From positions 28,837 to 92,836 of the forward strand of contig REAB01000065.1 of assembly GCA_004293645.1 (NCBI GenBank): a stretch of 64,000 nucleotides of DNA, written 5' to 3'. Made by a program: the position numbers and the translations under genes. The notes under the pieces were generated by a model. That model ran no database searches and had not been told where the DNA came from. It was given only the letters and a program-made list of their open reading frames with translations. This document shows, piece after piece, positions 17,981 to 27,250 of this stretch (within the stretch, counting starts at the first letter, position 1; the number at the start of each line of letters is the position of its first letter). This DNA is from Cytophagia bacterium (GTDB lineage: Bacteria; Bacteroidota; Bacteroidia; Cytophagales; Spirosomataceae).

Positions 17981-19474
17981 TTATGATTTTTTGGTTAATT
18001 GTTCAGCAATTTTACGGTCGTTTGAGAGGCGCGGCACTTTGTTTTGGCCACCCAATTTGCCTTCGCGGCGCATGTAATCAATAAACGAGTTGCGGGGTAA
18101 AGCACTGATTTTGAGCGGATGTAAGATATTCCCCACTATCAAATCTTGGTAATACACGTTGATTTGGGTGAGGCGCGTGTCTAAGTCTTTGGCAAACGCG
18201 GCTTCGTTGTGCGGCGGCGTAGCAAACTCAACCAGCCACTCGTGGTAAGGTAAGCCTTCGGTGGGCGTTACCATTGGGGCCACGGTCAGTTCTACCACCT
18301 CGGTTTCGGGGTGGCGTTGCATGGCATATTGCAAAGCTTTTTCTACTTCTTCGCCAATGACGTGTTCGCCAAAAGCCGAAATAAAATGCTTGATTCGGCC
18401 CGTAACCACGAGGCGGTAAGGGTCTTTGGACACAAACTTCACAGTATCGCCGATGGAATAGCCCCACAGCCCCGCGTTGTTGTTGATGATGAGCGCGTAA
18501 TTTTTACCAATCTCTATTTCGCTGATATTCAGGCGAGTAGGGTTGGCGTTGAAGTATTCGTCGGCGGGTACAAACTCAAAAAAAATGCCCGTGTCGAGCA
18601 GCAACAACATACCCTCGGCGCGTTGCAAATCTTGGTAGGCAATGAAGCCTTCGGAGGCGGGGTACAACTCAATGGAATCGATGGGGCGGCCAATGGTTTC
18701 CAATAATTTGGCGCGGTAAGGTTCAAAATTGACTCCACCGTACACAAACAACTGAAAATCGGGAAAAACGTCTTTGATGGGTCGGTTGGTGCGGGCTACA
18801 ATTCGGTCAAAATACATCTGCACCCAGGGCGGAATTCCCGAAATGAGCGACATGGGTTGGTGCAGCGTTTCGTCAATGATGCGTTCGAGTTTGGTTTCCC
18901 AATCTTCTATGCAATTGGTATCGTAGCTGGGCATTTGGTTGCTGCGCAAATAAGCTGGCACGTGGTGATTGACCATCCCCGACAGCCGCCCCGTTGGAAT
19001 AGCACCTTTGGTATCGAGCACGGGGCTACCCGATAAAAATATGAGTTTTTTGTCCAAAAATGCGGCCTTGTCCGTTTCGTGTACGTAGTTGAGCAGCGCG
19101 TTGCGAGCCGAATTGATGTGGTTTGAAATCGAATCTGAGCTAATTGGAATGTACTTCGCACCCGAAGTAGTGCCCGAGGTTTTGGCAAAATAAAGCGGTT
19201 TGCCTGGCCAAATCACGTCGCTTTGCCCATCAATAATTTGCGAAATATAGGGTTTTAAGTCTTCGTAATCGCGCAGCGGCACGGCCTGTTTAAAATCTTC
19301 GTGGCTGTTGATGTCTTGGAAATAGTGCGCCCGCCCAAAAACCGTATTTTTGGCTTTTTGTACCAATTTTTTGCGCCATTGCTCCTGAACTGCCCCCGCT
19401 TGGTACATCCAGTTTTGCTGCTGATTGACTATAAATTGCGCCAGTGGTTTGCTTAATGCCGAACGAAAACCCAT
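17981..19474 (-). CDS. GH3-like adenylate-forming enzyme
   Basis: 497 residues. The ATP/AMP-binding signature [14 protein letters not shown] starts at about residue 99, and LYPASEGF and the C-terminal [23 protein letters not shown] loop match GH3 acyl-acid amido synthetases. Plant GH3 enzymes conjugate acids such as auxin to amino acids; the substrate of the bacterial members is unknown. It heads a tightly spaced minus-strand unit with uxuA and uxaC (gaps of 4 and 2 bases), which is unusual company and may only reflect co-transcription. Confidence 0.88.
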   Translation of the reverse strand: MGFRSALSKPLAQFIVNQQQNWMYQAGAVQEQWRKKLVQKAKNTVFGRAHYFQDINSHEDFKQAVPLRDYEDLKPYISQIIDGQSDVIWPGKPLYFAKTSGTTSGAKYIPISSDSISNHINSARNALLNYVHETDKAAFLDKKLIFLSGSPVLDTKGAIPTGRLSGMVNHHVPAYLRSNQMPSYDTNCIEDWETKLERIIDETLHQPMSLISGIPPWVQMYFDRIVARTNRPIKDVFPDFQLFVYGGVNFEPYRAKLLETIGRPIDSIELYPASEGFIAYQDLQRAEGMLLLLDTGIFFEFVPADEYFNANPTRLNISEIEIGKNYALIINNNAGLWGYSIGDTVKFVSKDPYRLVVTGRIKHFISAFGEHVIGEEVEKALQYAMQRHPETEVVELTVAPMVTPTEGLPYHEWLVEFATPPHNEAAFAKDLDTRLTQINVYYQDLIVGNILHPLKISALPRNSFIDYMRREGKLGGQNKVPRLSNDRKIAEQLTKKS

Positions 19475-19598
19475 TTAATTATCTTTGAAAAACGTTGAAA
19501 ACACCGCCAAAAGTAAGCAAAATGAGTTTCTGAAAGGCAAAAAATAAAAAAACAAGCTGGAATACACGACGAGCGTCCGAAAGCAAAAACGTCGCACA

Positions 19599-19649
19599 AA
19601 AAATGGCTTGACTAACCAGTTACAGAAACTGGTTAGTCAAGCCATTTTT
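19599..19649. terminator. Perfect 22-bp hairpin terminator
   Basis: aaaaatggcttgactaacca starts the left arm (19599-19620); the right arm 19628-19649 is its exact complement with a T run. It ends the minus-strand unit containing the two 37-residue genes, and separates it from the GH3 operon. Confidence 0.88.
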
Positions 19650-19679
19650 CCTACTTCCTAAACCAGTGCTGCAGCCACT

Positions 19680-19793
19680 CTACACCACTCGGGCGTTCCG
19701 ATTGCCGAGGTTGTCGTAGGTATAGCTGATGGTTTGGCTGCGCACACCAATTGTAGCAAACCACATACAGGCAAAAATGATGATAAATCTCAT
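19680..19793 (-). pseudogene. Truncated secreted YD-repeat (RHS-like) protein
   Basis: A 37-residue frame: a signal peptide MRFIIIFACMWFATIGVRSQ followed at once by TISYTYDNLGNRNARVV and a stop. ISYTYDNLGNR is a canonical YD/RHS repeat start, and a signal peptide followed by one YD unit is how many Bacteroidota secreted YD proteins begin. The expected continuation is missing, so this is the stub of a deleted or truncated gene, or a minimal derivative. It is nine bases downstream of the small lipoprotein frame and is followed by the terminator at 19599-19649. Confidence 0.65.
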
Positions 19794-19801
19794 GGAAAAA
19801 C

Positions 19802-19915
19802 CTATTTTAAACAATCTTTTTCTCCGTTGGCCGCCGTGGGGTCTTTGACCGTTTGGGCGTTGCAGCTTTGCAACAATACCCCCGCCATTGCTAAAATGTA
19901 CAAACTCTTCTTCAT
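19802..19915 (-). CDS. 37-residue lipoprotein
   Basis: ATG at 19915, stop TAG at 19804-19802. Signal MKKSLYILAMAGVLLQSC with lipobox LQSC (Cys18), then a short hydrophilic tail (NAQTVKDPTAANGEKDCLK). It lies upstream of the YD-repeat stub on the same strand and downstream of the 161-residue gene. It could be a genuine small lipoprotein or another truncated gene. Its start and signal are well formed. Confidence 0.5.
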   Translation of the reverse strand: MKKSLYILAMAGVLLQSCNAQTVKDPTAANGEKDCLK

Positions 19916-19939
19916 GGTTTTGTGGTTTTTTTAGGGTTT

Positions 19940-20425
19940 TTAAAATTTGACTACCAAGCCCAAATGGCTTATTTGGTTTTGTTGGTAAAATAAAGGTGCA
20001 AACGATACTTTTGGGGGGCTAACTTTACCATTGTACAGCCCAATTGCCTCTTTGAGCGATTTATTGGCACTACCATTCAGCAACAGCCCAATGGCCGCCA
20101 CGCCCAAGCCCCCCGCAAAAAGACCTGTTTGAAATTCTCGCCCAGCAATAAGCCCACCCAGCGGGTAGCCGATACCAAGCCCGCCCACAAAACCAAACAC
20201 CGCCCCCGCCCCACGATTGGCTTTGTATTTCTCAAAGTGTAGGGCTATTTGCGGGTCTTGATTTTTGAGCAAAATGGGGGCTATTTGGGCAGGTTTTAGA
20301 TACGCTTTGCCTTGATAAAGCACCCCACCTCCCCGTGCAAAAGACAGCGTATCGGCACTTTGCGAGTAGGCCAACTGCCCAGCCAGTAGTAGTGAAAAGA
20401 ATAAAGTGAAAGCGTTGATTTTCAT
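19940..20425 (-). CDS. Secreted glycine-rich protein, unknown
   Basis: 161 residues. Signal peptide ending LAGQLAYSQ (about residue 22), a soluble segment (LYQGKAYLKPAQIAPIL), then a glycine-rich hydrophobic stretch (about residues 72-112: GAGAVFGFVGGLGIGYPLGG and more) that could form a membrane hairpin, and a C-terminus ending in an aromatic (VVKF), compatible with an outer-membrane location. No family was recognised. It probably heads the unit with the two 37-residue genes. Confidence 0.6.
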   Translation of the reverse strand: MKINAFTLFFSLLLAGQLAYSQSADTLSFARGGGVLYQGKAYLKPAQIAPILLKNQDPQIALHFEKYKANRGAGAVFGFVGGLGIGYPLGGLIAGREFQTGLFAGGLGVAAIGLLLNGSANKSLKEAIGLYNGKVSPPKVSFAPLFYQQNQISHLGLVVKF

Positions 20426-20765
20426 CGGTTTAATTGGAAAAAATATGTGAATGTAAGTTGCTGAAAGTAGGTAAGTTGGGAGATAGACCCGTGATGCAAG
20501 TTGTTGGTGACAACACCAACAATGGCAGTAATACTCTTATAATGAGGGGCTTATGGGGTGGTTTTTTTAGAGTTTTCTGGCTGTAAATTTGGCCTGTTTT
20601 AAGGTCGAAGATGGCGGAGGTTTGTTGCGTTTGTGGTGGGTAGCGGTCGGAGACCTTTTGACACCCGTGCGTACGGGGCTGCCCGTGCGGTTAAAAACTA
20701 CGCACAACGGGAGGCAGAGAGCGGGCTTTTTTTAAAATGAAAGACACTTTTGTTTGTGAAGTATG
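20426..20765. other. Gene-free stretch of 340 bases with a GC-rich repeat
   Basis: No coding frame with gene-like character. It contains cggggctgcccgtgcgg at 20674-20690, nearly the complement of the motif at 48731-48747 (16 of 17 bases), next to an overlapping short dyad cccgtgcgtacggg (20665-20678). Confidence 0.6.
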
Positions 20766-21323
20766 TTAATCAAAAGCAACGCGGTCGTAGATGGCTTCGA
20801 TGTCAATTTCGCAGTTGCCAATGCTGAGTTTGCCCGATTTATAAACGTGATGCACCCACTCGGCATTTTGATTTTTACGAAATACTTCCACTTTTTTCTT
20901 CTTGGAGGCTACCAACACATATTCTTGCAAGCTGGATAAAGTCTGGTAGCACTCCAACTTTTCGGAGCGGTCGTAGAGTTCGGTAGAGTCAGAAAGCACC
21001 TCGATGATAATGGTAGGATTGAGCAAAGCGTCTAAGCCTCCTGGCGATTTTTCGTAAACAGGCGCGTCGCACACAATTACCAAATCGGGAAAAGTATAAA
21101 TTTCGCATTGTTCAATTTTAACAAGCTGGTCGGACGACATAATGAGGCAGCCTTGCTTTTTGAAACATTGGAAAAATTCGCCCAAAATATTAGCCACCGC
21201 AATGTTATGACCAGGTTGTGCGCCCGCCATGGCCACGATTTCGCCCGCGTGGTATTCCAACTTTACGTCCGACTCGCGCAGTAATTCAAAATAATCTTGT
21301 ACAGAAACCAGCGTCGTTACCAT
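20766..21323 (-). CDS. Uma2 family (DUF820) endonuclease-like protein
   Basis: 185 residues from the ATG at 21323 (MVTTLVSVQDYFEL); an upstream in-frame ATG at 21377 adds a non-conserved head. The PD-(D/E)xK-type core is visible: EYHAGEIVAMAG, PDLVIVCD and NPTIIIEVLSDSTELYDR (the Asp and Glu are the metal ligands), then KLECYQTLSSLQEYVLV. The family is very abundant in cyanobacteria and some Bacteroidota; its biological role is unknown. Single gene, with a gap on each side. Confidence 0.85.
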   Translation of the reverse strand: MVTTLVSVQDYFELLRESDVKLEYHAGEIVAMAGAQPGHNIAVANILGEFFQCFKKQGCLIMSSDQLVKIEQCEIYTFPDLVIVCDAPVYEKSPGGLDALLNPTIIIEVLSDSTELYDRSEKLECYQTLSSLQEYVLVASKKKKVEVFRKNQNAEWVHHVYKSGKLSIGNCEIDIEAIYDRVAFD

Positions 21324-21449
21324 ATTTATCCGTTTTTTGTTAGCCAAATATACTAAATATTGCAATGAAAAATCCAAACCCTATGACTCACGCCACCGAA
21401 TAGCCGTAAAAGTGATGGGTACTTACCTGTTTTCAAAAACCTGTTTTCG

Positions 21450-23186
21450 ATGAAATCTCTTTTATTTGTAGCTTTTCTGCTGTTGAGTTTGGTTAATTAT
21501 GGCCAGCAACGCACCTACTGTAATCCCATGGATATTGGGTATCGGTACAATTTTGAACAACAAAACGAGCGCGTATCTTACCGCTCTGGGGCCGACCCAG
21601 TCATTGTCAATCACAAATCCGAGTATTTTTTGTTCGTTACCATTTCGGGTGGCTGGTGGCATTCCAAAGATTTGATAAATTGGAACTACATAACGCCCGA
21701 CAAATGGCCCATGGAAGATATGTGCGCGCCCGCCGCGCTGTCGGTGCGCGATACGCTCTACTTGTTTCAGTCCACGTTTGAGCAACGCCCCATTTTTGCG
21801 AGCGTGCAGCCCGAACAAGGCAAACTGCTCTTTTATAACCGTTGGCTACCGCGCGTGCCAGGCGCAGACGGCCCCTGGGACCCCGCCATCTTTCACGACC
21901 CCGACACCGACCGCTGGTTTATGTACTGGGGTTCGTCGAATGTATTTCCGCTGTATGGCATCGAACTCGATAAATCGCGGCAACTTACCTACAAAGGCAT
22001 GGCCAAAGAATTGTTTTATTTGTACCCCCAAAAACACGGTTGGGAACGTTTCGGCCAAAACCATACTTCCACCATTCGCCCTTTTACTGAGGGCGCGTGG
22101 ATGACCAAACACAACGGCAAATATTACCTCCAATATGGCGCGCCCGGTACCGAATACAACGTCTATGCCACGGGAACATACGTAGCCGACAACCCACTTG
22201 GGCCATTTGTTTACGCGCCCTACAATCCTGTTTCGTACAAACCAGGGGGCTTTATGAACGGGGCAGGCCACGGCAATACATTTCAAGACAATTTTGGCAA
22301 TTATTGGAACACAGGTACGCCCTGGATTGCCGTAAACTGGCCCATGGAGCGGCGCGTAGCCATGTTTCCAGCGGGTTTTGACAAAGACGACGTGATGTAT
22401 TCAAACACCCGTTTTGGCGATTTTCCGCATTATTTACCCAACCGAAAACTCCAAAACAAAGATGAGTTGTTTACAGGCTGGATGTTGCTTTCGTACCAAA
22501 AAAAAGCCACCGCATCTTCGACCCGCGACACGCTTCATGCCAACAAAGCCACCGACGAAAACCCGCGTACTTTTTGGGTAGCCAATCAAAACCGCAACGG
22601 CGAAATATTGACCGTGGATTTAGAAAAAGAATCAGAAGTGCGGGCGGTACAGATTAATTATACCGACTACAAATCGAATGTTTTTAACTCAGATTCGAGC
22701 GTAAAAACGCAGTTTGAAATTTATGGCTCATTGGACAATCAAAACTGGCAATTACTGGCCGATTTGTCGCAAGAGCAAAAAGATCGGCCGTGTGCGTATG
22801 TGGAGCTGGCCAAGCCCGTTCGGGCGCGTTGGGTGCGCTACAAACACGTTTATACCAAAGCCCCCAACTTGGCCATATCAGCTTTGCGGGTGTTTGGCAA
22901 CGGCCTCGGTGCTGCGCCCCAAACGCCTTCCAACCTGACCGCTCAACGTGATAAAGACGAACGCAACGCGCTTGTGAAATGGCACAAAGTGGCGGGGGCA
23001 GTGGGCTACAATGTGCTGTGGGGTATTGCCAAAGATAAACTCTACCAAACGTATCAAGTCTGGAGCGATGCACCTAATGTACTCGAATTGAGGGCATTGA
23101 GCGTTGGGCAAAGTTACTACGTGGCCATCGAAGCCTTCAACGAAAGCGGGGTTTCTCAGGTCAGCGAAGCCGTTTTTGTGAAGTAA
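21450..23186 (+). CDS. Secreted family 43-type glycoside hydrolase with discoidin-like and FN3 modules
   Basis: 578 residues, signal peptide ending LVNYGQQ. The five-bladed beta-propeller GH43 domain spans about residues 21-345 with the catalytic-base region SGADPVIVN (Asp49), the pKa-modulating GPWDPAIFHD, and later FGQNHTSTIRPFTEG. Residues about 350-485 form an F5/8 type C (discoidin) domain (TASSTRDTLHANKATDENPRT region), and 490-578 a fibronectin III-like module. Substrates of the family are arabinans, xylans and related plant glycans, which agrees with the nearby uronate genes; the exact specificity is open. Confidence 0.85.
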   Translation: MKSLLFVAFLLLSLVNYGQQRTYCNPMDIGYRYNFEQQNERVSYRSGADPVIVNHKSEYFLFVTISGGWWHSKDLINWNYITPDKWPMEDMCAPAALSVRDTLYLFQSTFEQRPIFASVQPEQGKLLFYNRWLPRVPGADGPWDPAIFHDPDTDRWFMYWGSSNVFPLYGIELDKSRQLTYKGMAKELFYLYPQKHGWERFGQNHTSTIRPFTEGAWMTKHNGKYYLQYGAPGTEYNVYATGTYVADNPLGPFVYAPYNPVSYKPGGFMNGAGHGNTFQDNFGNYWNTGTPWIAVNWPMERRVAMFPAGFDKDDVMYSNTRFGDFPHYLPNRKLQNKDELFTGWMLLSYQKKATASSTRDTLHANKATDENPRTFWVANQNRNGEILTVDLEKESEVRAVQINYTDYKSNVFNSDSSVKTQFEIYGSLDNQNWQLLADLSQEQKDRPCAYVELAKPVRARWVRYKHVYTKAPNLAISALRVFGNGLGAAPQTPSNLTAQRDKDERNALVKWHKVAGAVGYNVLWGIAKDKLYQTYQVWSDAPNVLELRALSVGQSYYVAIEAFNESGVSQVSEAVFVK

Positions 23187-23196
23187 AAAAACAAAA

Positions 23197-23265
23197 TGCG
23201 CCAACAAGTTGTAATTGATGCAAGCCTTGTTGCTTATCCAGAAAGAATGATAACTTTGCGCATTG
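23197..23265. promoter_or_regulatory. Nested hairpin and promoter before the aquaporin gene
   Basis: aatgcgc (23197) pairs with gcgcatt (ending near 23264), enclosing aacaag/cttgtt. A TAACTTTG -7 box at 23251-23258 with a TTG about 20 bases upstream lies within it, so it combines a possible end for the GH43 transcript with the promoter of the next gene. Confidence 0.45.
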
Positions 23266-23302
23266 TTTTTAGCAAATACCAACCCTAAACTCTTAAAAAA
23301 TA

Positions 23303-24001
23303 ATGCAAAATTCTCCTTTTCTGGGCGAGCTAATTGGCACCATGGTGCTGATTTTATTGGGCAATGGCGTGGTGGCCAACGTCGTTTTGAAAAAAACCAA
23401 AGGCGAAAACGGCGGCTGGATGGTCATCACGGCTGGCTGGGCGTTTGCCGTTACCATTGGTATTTTTGTGGCTACGGCTTTTGGCAGTGCCGATGCCCAC
23501 CTCAATCCTGCTGTTACGCTGGGCTTTGCGGTTTCGACCAACGATTTCTCAAAAGTGTTGCCGTATTTTTCGGCCCAGCTTATTGGCGCGTTTTTGGGTG
23601 CTACTTTGGTCTGGGTTTATCACCTGCCACACTGGAAAGAAACCCCCGGCAAAGGTGCAAAATTGGCCGCTTTTGCCACTGGGCCCGCCATTCGCACGGC
23701 CGTACCCAATTTTGTGGGTGAACTCATCGGTACGCTGGTATTGTTGGCTGGTTTGAAGGGAATTGGTAGCATTACAACTGGCCTCGGCCCATTTGCGGTA
23801 GGTATTTTGGTCTGGGCCATCGGCCTGTCGTTGGGCGGCACCACGGGCTATTGCATCAATCCTGCCCGCGACTTAGGACCTCGCATAGCCCACGCCTTGC
23901 TACCCATCGCCGACAAAGGCTCTTCCGATTGGGCGTATGGCTGGCTGCCCGTCGCAGCACCGCTCACCGCCGCTTTGATAGCTGGTTTGTTGTTTTTATA
24001 A
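23303..24001 (+). CDS. MIP family channel, aquaglyceroporin type
   Basis: 232 residues, six hydrophobic segments and both NPA half-helices: LNPAVTLG (NPA at 68-70) and INPARDLGPR (NPA at 186-188). Asp directly after NPAR in the second motif marks the glycerol facilitator (GlpF) subgroup rather than strict water channels. It conducts glycerol or similar small polyols across the inner membrane. No glycerol kinase gene is adjacent. Confidence 0.92.
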   Translation: MQNSPFLGELIGTMVLILLGNGVVANVVLKKTKGENGGWMVITAGWAFAVTIGIFVATAFGSADAHLNPAVTLGFAVSTNDFSKVLPYFSAQLIGAFLGATLVWVYHLPHWKETPGKGAKLAAFATGPAIRTAVPNFVGELIGTLVLLAGLKGIGSITTGLGPFAVGILVWAIGLSLGGTTGYCINPARDLGPRIAHALLPIADKGSSDWAYGWLPVAAPLTAALIAGLLFL

Positions 24002-24014
24002 AAATTAGATTTGA

Positions 24015-24728
24015 ATGAAAAAATTATTGTTGCGTCATCTTTGGGTACTTTTTTGCGTTTGTTTGGTAGCGTGTGGGGCATCGGCCGACGCGCTTTTGGA
24101 GCAAGGCAAAACGTTGATGAAAGCAGGAAAATTTCGGGAAGCACTCGAATATCTCAACCAAGCCGTTGAGAAAAACGACCAAAACGCCGAATATTTTAAT
24201 GCCCGTGGCGTAGCCTATTTTGAACTAAAAGAGTTTGACCATGCCCTGTTAGACTACGAACAAGCCATCAAAATAGACGGAGAATTTTATCGGCCTTATT
24301 ACAACCGCGCTTTGCTGCGCACTGCCCAAAACGACAATGACAACGCGCTCAAAGACTATTCGGAAGCCCTGCGACGCAATCCCGAAAATGCCGAAATTTT
24401 GGTAAATCGCGGCCAATTATTGGCAGCTACGGGTCAGAATAGTGCCGCCAGCAACGACTTTGAAGCGGCCACAAAAATTGACCCCAAAAATGCGTTGGCT
24501 TGGTTCAATCAAGGAAATATATTGTTTAAAGAAGAAAAACTGCCCCAAGCTATTGCGTATTTTCAGAAAGCCGTGGCGCAAGACCCCAAATTTGGCAAAG
24601 CCTACTACGCGCTGGGCATTGCACAATTGGCGGAGCAAAAGCAAGACGTGGGTTGCCTCAATCTTAAACAAGCCCAAAAATTAGGCTACGCCGATGCCCA
24701 AGTAGCCATTGAGCAATATTGCAAGTAG
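24015..24728 (+). CDS. TPR-repeat lipoprotein
   Basis: 237 residues, lipoprotein signal ending CLVACG (Cys about 20), then six tandem tetratricopeptide repeats of 34 residues from about residue 27 (GKTLMKAGKFREALEYLNQA; ARGVAYFELKEFDHALLDYEQA; and so on). TPRs mediate protein-protein contacts; the partner is unknown. It starts 13 bases after the aquaporin gene and is probably co-transcribed. Confidence 0.88.
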   Translation: MKKLLLRHLWVLFCVCLVACGASADALLEQGKTLMKAGKFREALEYLNQAVEKNDQNAEYFNARGVAYFELKEFDHALLDYEQAIKIDGEFYRPYYNRALLRTAQNDNDNALKDYSEALRRNPENAEILVNRGQLLAATGQNSAASNDFEAATKIDPKNALAWFNQGNILFKEEKLPQAIAYFQKAVAQDPKFGKAYYALGIAQLAEQKQDVGCLNLKQAQKLGYADAQVAIEQYCK

Positions 24729-24809
24729 CTGATAATTAGCTACTTTTCTCAAAAATTGACTGGTAAAAATAAAAGTTTATTGTTGCAATCATTTTACATT
24801 ATCTAACTG

Positions 24810-25835
24810 ATGCACCGCCGCGACCTGCTCAAAACTCTATCTGCCACCGCGTTGTCGGGCACTACTTTGGCCCAAAACGGCATCCCAAAAATCATAAAAC
24901 CCAATCGGCTGTATGCGGGCGACACCATCGCCATTGTAGGCCCTGCCGCGCCCGCGTACAGCCGTGAGCAAGTGCAAGTTACGGTTGAGTCGTTGGAAGC
25001 ACTGGGCTTGAAAGTAAGCATTGGAAAGCACATTTACGACCGCTACGGCTACCTCGCAGGCCGCGATGCCGACCGCGCCGCCGACTTAAACGCCGCTTTT
25101 GCCGACCCCAACATCAAGGGCATTATTGCCATGCACGGCGGCTGGGGCTGCGCCCGTTTGCTGCCGTTGCTCCACTACGATGTTATTGCCAAAAACCCCA
25201 AACCGCTCTTGGGTTACAGCGATATTACGGCTCTTTTGTTGGGTATTTACGCCAAAACAGGGTTGGTTACTTTTCACGGCCCCGAAGGTGCGGCTACTTG
25301 GAATCAATTCACAGTCAAGCATTTACAACAGGTTTTGTTTGGTGCAGAAGCCATTTTGATGCAAAACCCCAAAGACAAAGGCGACTTACTGGTGCAAGAA
25401 AAAGACCGTACTACCACGCTTGTTTCGGGCAAGGTACGCGGCAAACTCATCGGCGGCAATCTCACCGTACTGAGCCATATTGTAGGTTCGCCTTATTTGC
25501 CCGATTTCAAAAATGCCATTTTGTTTTTGGAAGATGTACATGAAGAACCTTACAGCGTGGACCGGATGCTGACCCAGCTCAAATTGGCGGGTATTTTAGA
25601 CCAAATTGCGGGCTTTGTGTTTGGCAAATGCACCCAATGCGACGCTCAGGGCGGTTATGGTTCGCTCACGCTCTGGGATTTGTTCGACGACCACATTGTG
25701 CCGCTCAAAAAACCTGCCTACACGGGGGCTATGATTGGCCACATCAAAGATAAATTTACGGTGCCACTCGGCATCGAAGCCGAACTCGATGCCGACGCAG
25801 GAACTATTCAGCTCTTAGAATCAGCGGTTTTATAA
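24810..25835 (+). CDS. LD-carboxypeptidase (peptidase family S66)
   Basis: 341 residues. N-terminus MHRRDLLKTLSATALSG is a twin-arginine-like signal. The S66 fold follows: LYAGDTIAIVGPAAP, HGGWGCARLLP, and the nucleophile Ser137 in LLGYSDITAL; the Glu/His of the triad lie in the later LFLEDVHEEPYSVDRM and YTGAMIGHIKDK segments. Members cleave the terminal D-alanine of murein tetrapeptides during peptidoglycan recycling, normally in the cytoplasm, so an exported form is notable. The Fic gene follows after 13 bases. Confidence 0.88.
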   Translation: MHRRDLLKTLSATALSGTTLAQNGIPKIIKPNRLYAGDTIAIVGPAAPAYSREQVQVTVESLEALGLKVSIGKHIYDRYGYLAGRDADRAADLNAAFADPNIKGIIAMHGGWGCARLLPLLHYDVIAKNPKPLLGYSDITALLLGIYAKTGLVTFHGPEGAATWNQFTVKHLQQVLFGAEAILMQNPKDKGDLLVQEKDRTTTLVSGKVRGKLIGGNLTVLSHIVGSPYLPDFKNAILFLEDVHEEPYSVDRMLTQLKLAGILDQIAGFVFGKCTQCDAQGGYGSLTLWDLFDDHIVPLKKPAYTGAMIGHIKDKFTVPLGIEAELDADAGTIQLLESAVL

Positions 25836-25848
25836 GTATCATTGCAAA

Positions 25849-27219
25849 ATGGACAAACTGTTTTCAAAAATACGGCAGTCGAAGACTGAACTCGACGCAT
25901 TGAGGCCGCTCGAAAAAGACCGCGAACTGGCTGTCATGCAAAAGTTGCGATTGGATTGGAACTATCATTCCAACCATTTGGAGGGCAATACGTTGTCGTA
26001 TGGTGAAACCAAAGCATTGATTTTGTTTGGGATAACGGCTCAAGGAAAGCCTTTGAAAGACCATTTTGAAATAACGGGGCACGACGAAGCCGTTAAGTGG
26101 ATTGAAGAAGTGGTAAAGGAAGAACGCCCACTTACCGAAAACTTTATTCGAGAACTGCATAAACTCATTTTAAAACAACCTTACGAAACAAAGGCCATTA
26201 CGCCCGAAGGTGCAACAACCTACAAGCAGGTGAAAGTGGGTCAGTACAAAACCACGCCCAACCACGTTAAAACCCAGACAGGCGAGATTTTTCGATTTGC
26301 TACTCCCGAAGAAACCCCCGCTTTGATGCACGATTTGCTGGAATGGTACCGCCACAAAAAGCAGGAGTTAGACACAGAGCCGCTTTTGTTGGCGGCGGAG
26401 TTTCATTACAAGTTCATCAGAATTCATCCTTTCGACGATGGCAACGGGCGCACGGCCCGCATCTTGATGAATTTTATTTTGATGCAATCTGGCTATCCAC
26501 CCGTTGTTATCAAAACCGAAGACAAGCAATTGTATATCAGCGTTTTGCAACAAGCAGATGCGGATATTTTAGAACCTTTTTTCAATTATATTGGCCAAAA
26601 CCTCCTACGCTCGCTTGACATCATGCTCAAAGGAGCAAAAGGTGAGCCTATTGAAGACCCCAATGATTTGGACAAAGAAATTGCGCTTTTAGAACAGAAG
26701 CTGAAAGGCGTTGGGGAGAAAGTTCAAGTGAAAAGTTCGGCAGAATCTACAAATAGAATTCTTTTAAAAACGATACCAATGTTACATTCGGAGATGGAAA
26801 AAGTAGCTGATAAATTCAAAAATTTTTATTTTAGTGAGCCAGAACAATACTTGCACTTCATTTATTCTCCTCAAAAACCGATTGTAAGCTTTTCGCCTGT
26901 AAGCGATTTTTACGCGCTCTCGACCAATGAAATGAACGAAAAATTGAAAGCTATTGATGCTGTTGAAATAGAATACAGATTTGGATCTTTGAACAGGGTT
27001 GAATTAGCCGAAAAGTTTTCGTCAAAAATCAGAATTAAGTTTGATGAATTGAAATATTCAATAGCTGGAGATGGATTTATCAAGAGCATTGAAAAATTAT
27101 ATCATCAAAGTTTCTTGAATGAAGTAGAAATCGCTCAAATAGTCAAAGCCGAATCTAAGCGTCATTTAAAATTTATTGAAGAACAAATAGAAGCCCACAC
27201 ACACAAAAAAGTCGACTAA
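25849..27219 (+). CDS. Fic family protein
   Basis: 456 residues. The Fic core motif HPFDDGNGR is complete at 193-201 (catalytic His193), so AMPylation or another nucleotidyl transfer is possible; the N-terminal segment NYHSNHLEGNTLSYGET is typical of this group, in which the Ser/Thr-x-x-x-Glu type inhibitory helix is often N-terminal. The C-terminal 180 residues are not recognised. Base composition shifts inside the gene: sampled lines have 29 of 60 G+C at 26221 but 18 and 19 of 60 at 26761 and 26821, suggesting that the C-terminal part was acquired separately. Confidence 0.88.
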   Translation: MDKLFSKIRQSKTELDALRPLEKDRELAVMQKLRLDWNYHSNHLEGNTLSYGETKALILFGITAQGKPLKDHFEITGHDEAVKWIEEVVKEERPLTENFIRELHKLILKQPYETKAITPEGATTYKQVKVGQYKTTPNHVKTQTGEIFRFATPEETPALMHDLLEWYRHKKQELDTEPLLLAAEFHYKFIRIHPFDDGNGRTARILMNFILMQSGYPPVVIKTEDKQLYISVLQQADADILEPFFNYIGQNLLRSLDIMLKGAKGEPIEDPNDLDKEIALLEQKLKGVGEKVQVKSSAESTNRILLKTIPMLHSEMEKVADKFKNFYFSEPEQYLHFIYSPQKPIVSFSPVSDFYALSTNEMNEKLKAIDAVEIEYRFGSLNRVELAEKFSSKIRIKFDELKYSIAGDGFIKSIEKLYHQSFLNEVEIAQIVKAESKRHLKFIEEQIEAHTHKKVD

Positions 27220-27225
27220 AAATAC

Positions 27226-27250
27226 ATCAAATACCATACATCATACATCC
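27226..27250 (+). repeat. Half-array of 'catacatc' words
   Basis: acatcaaataccatacatca and a further tacatcc precede the ATG at 27251. The same words form the right side of the inverted array at 10174-10208. Confidence 0.55.
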
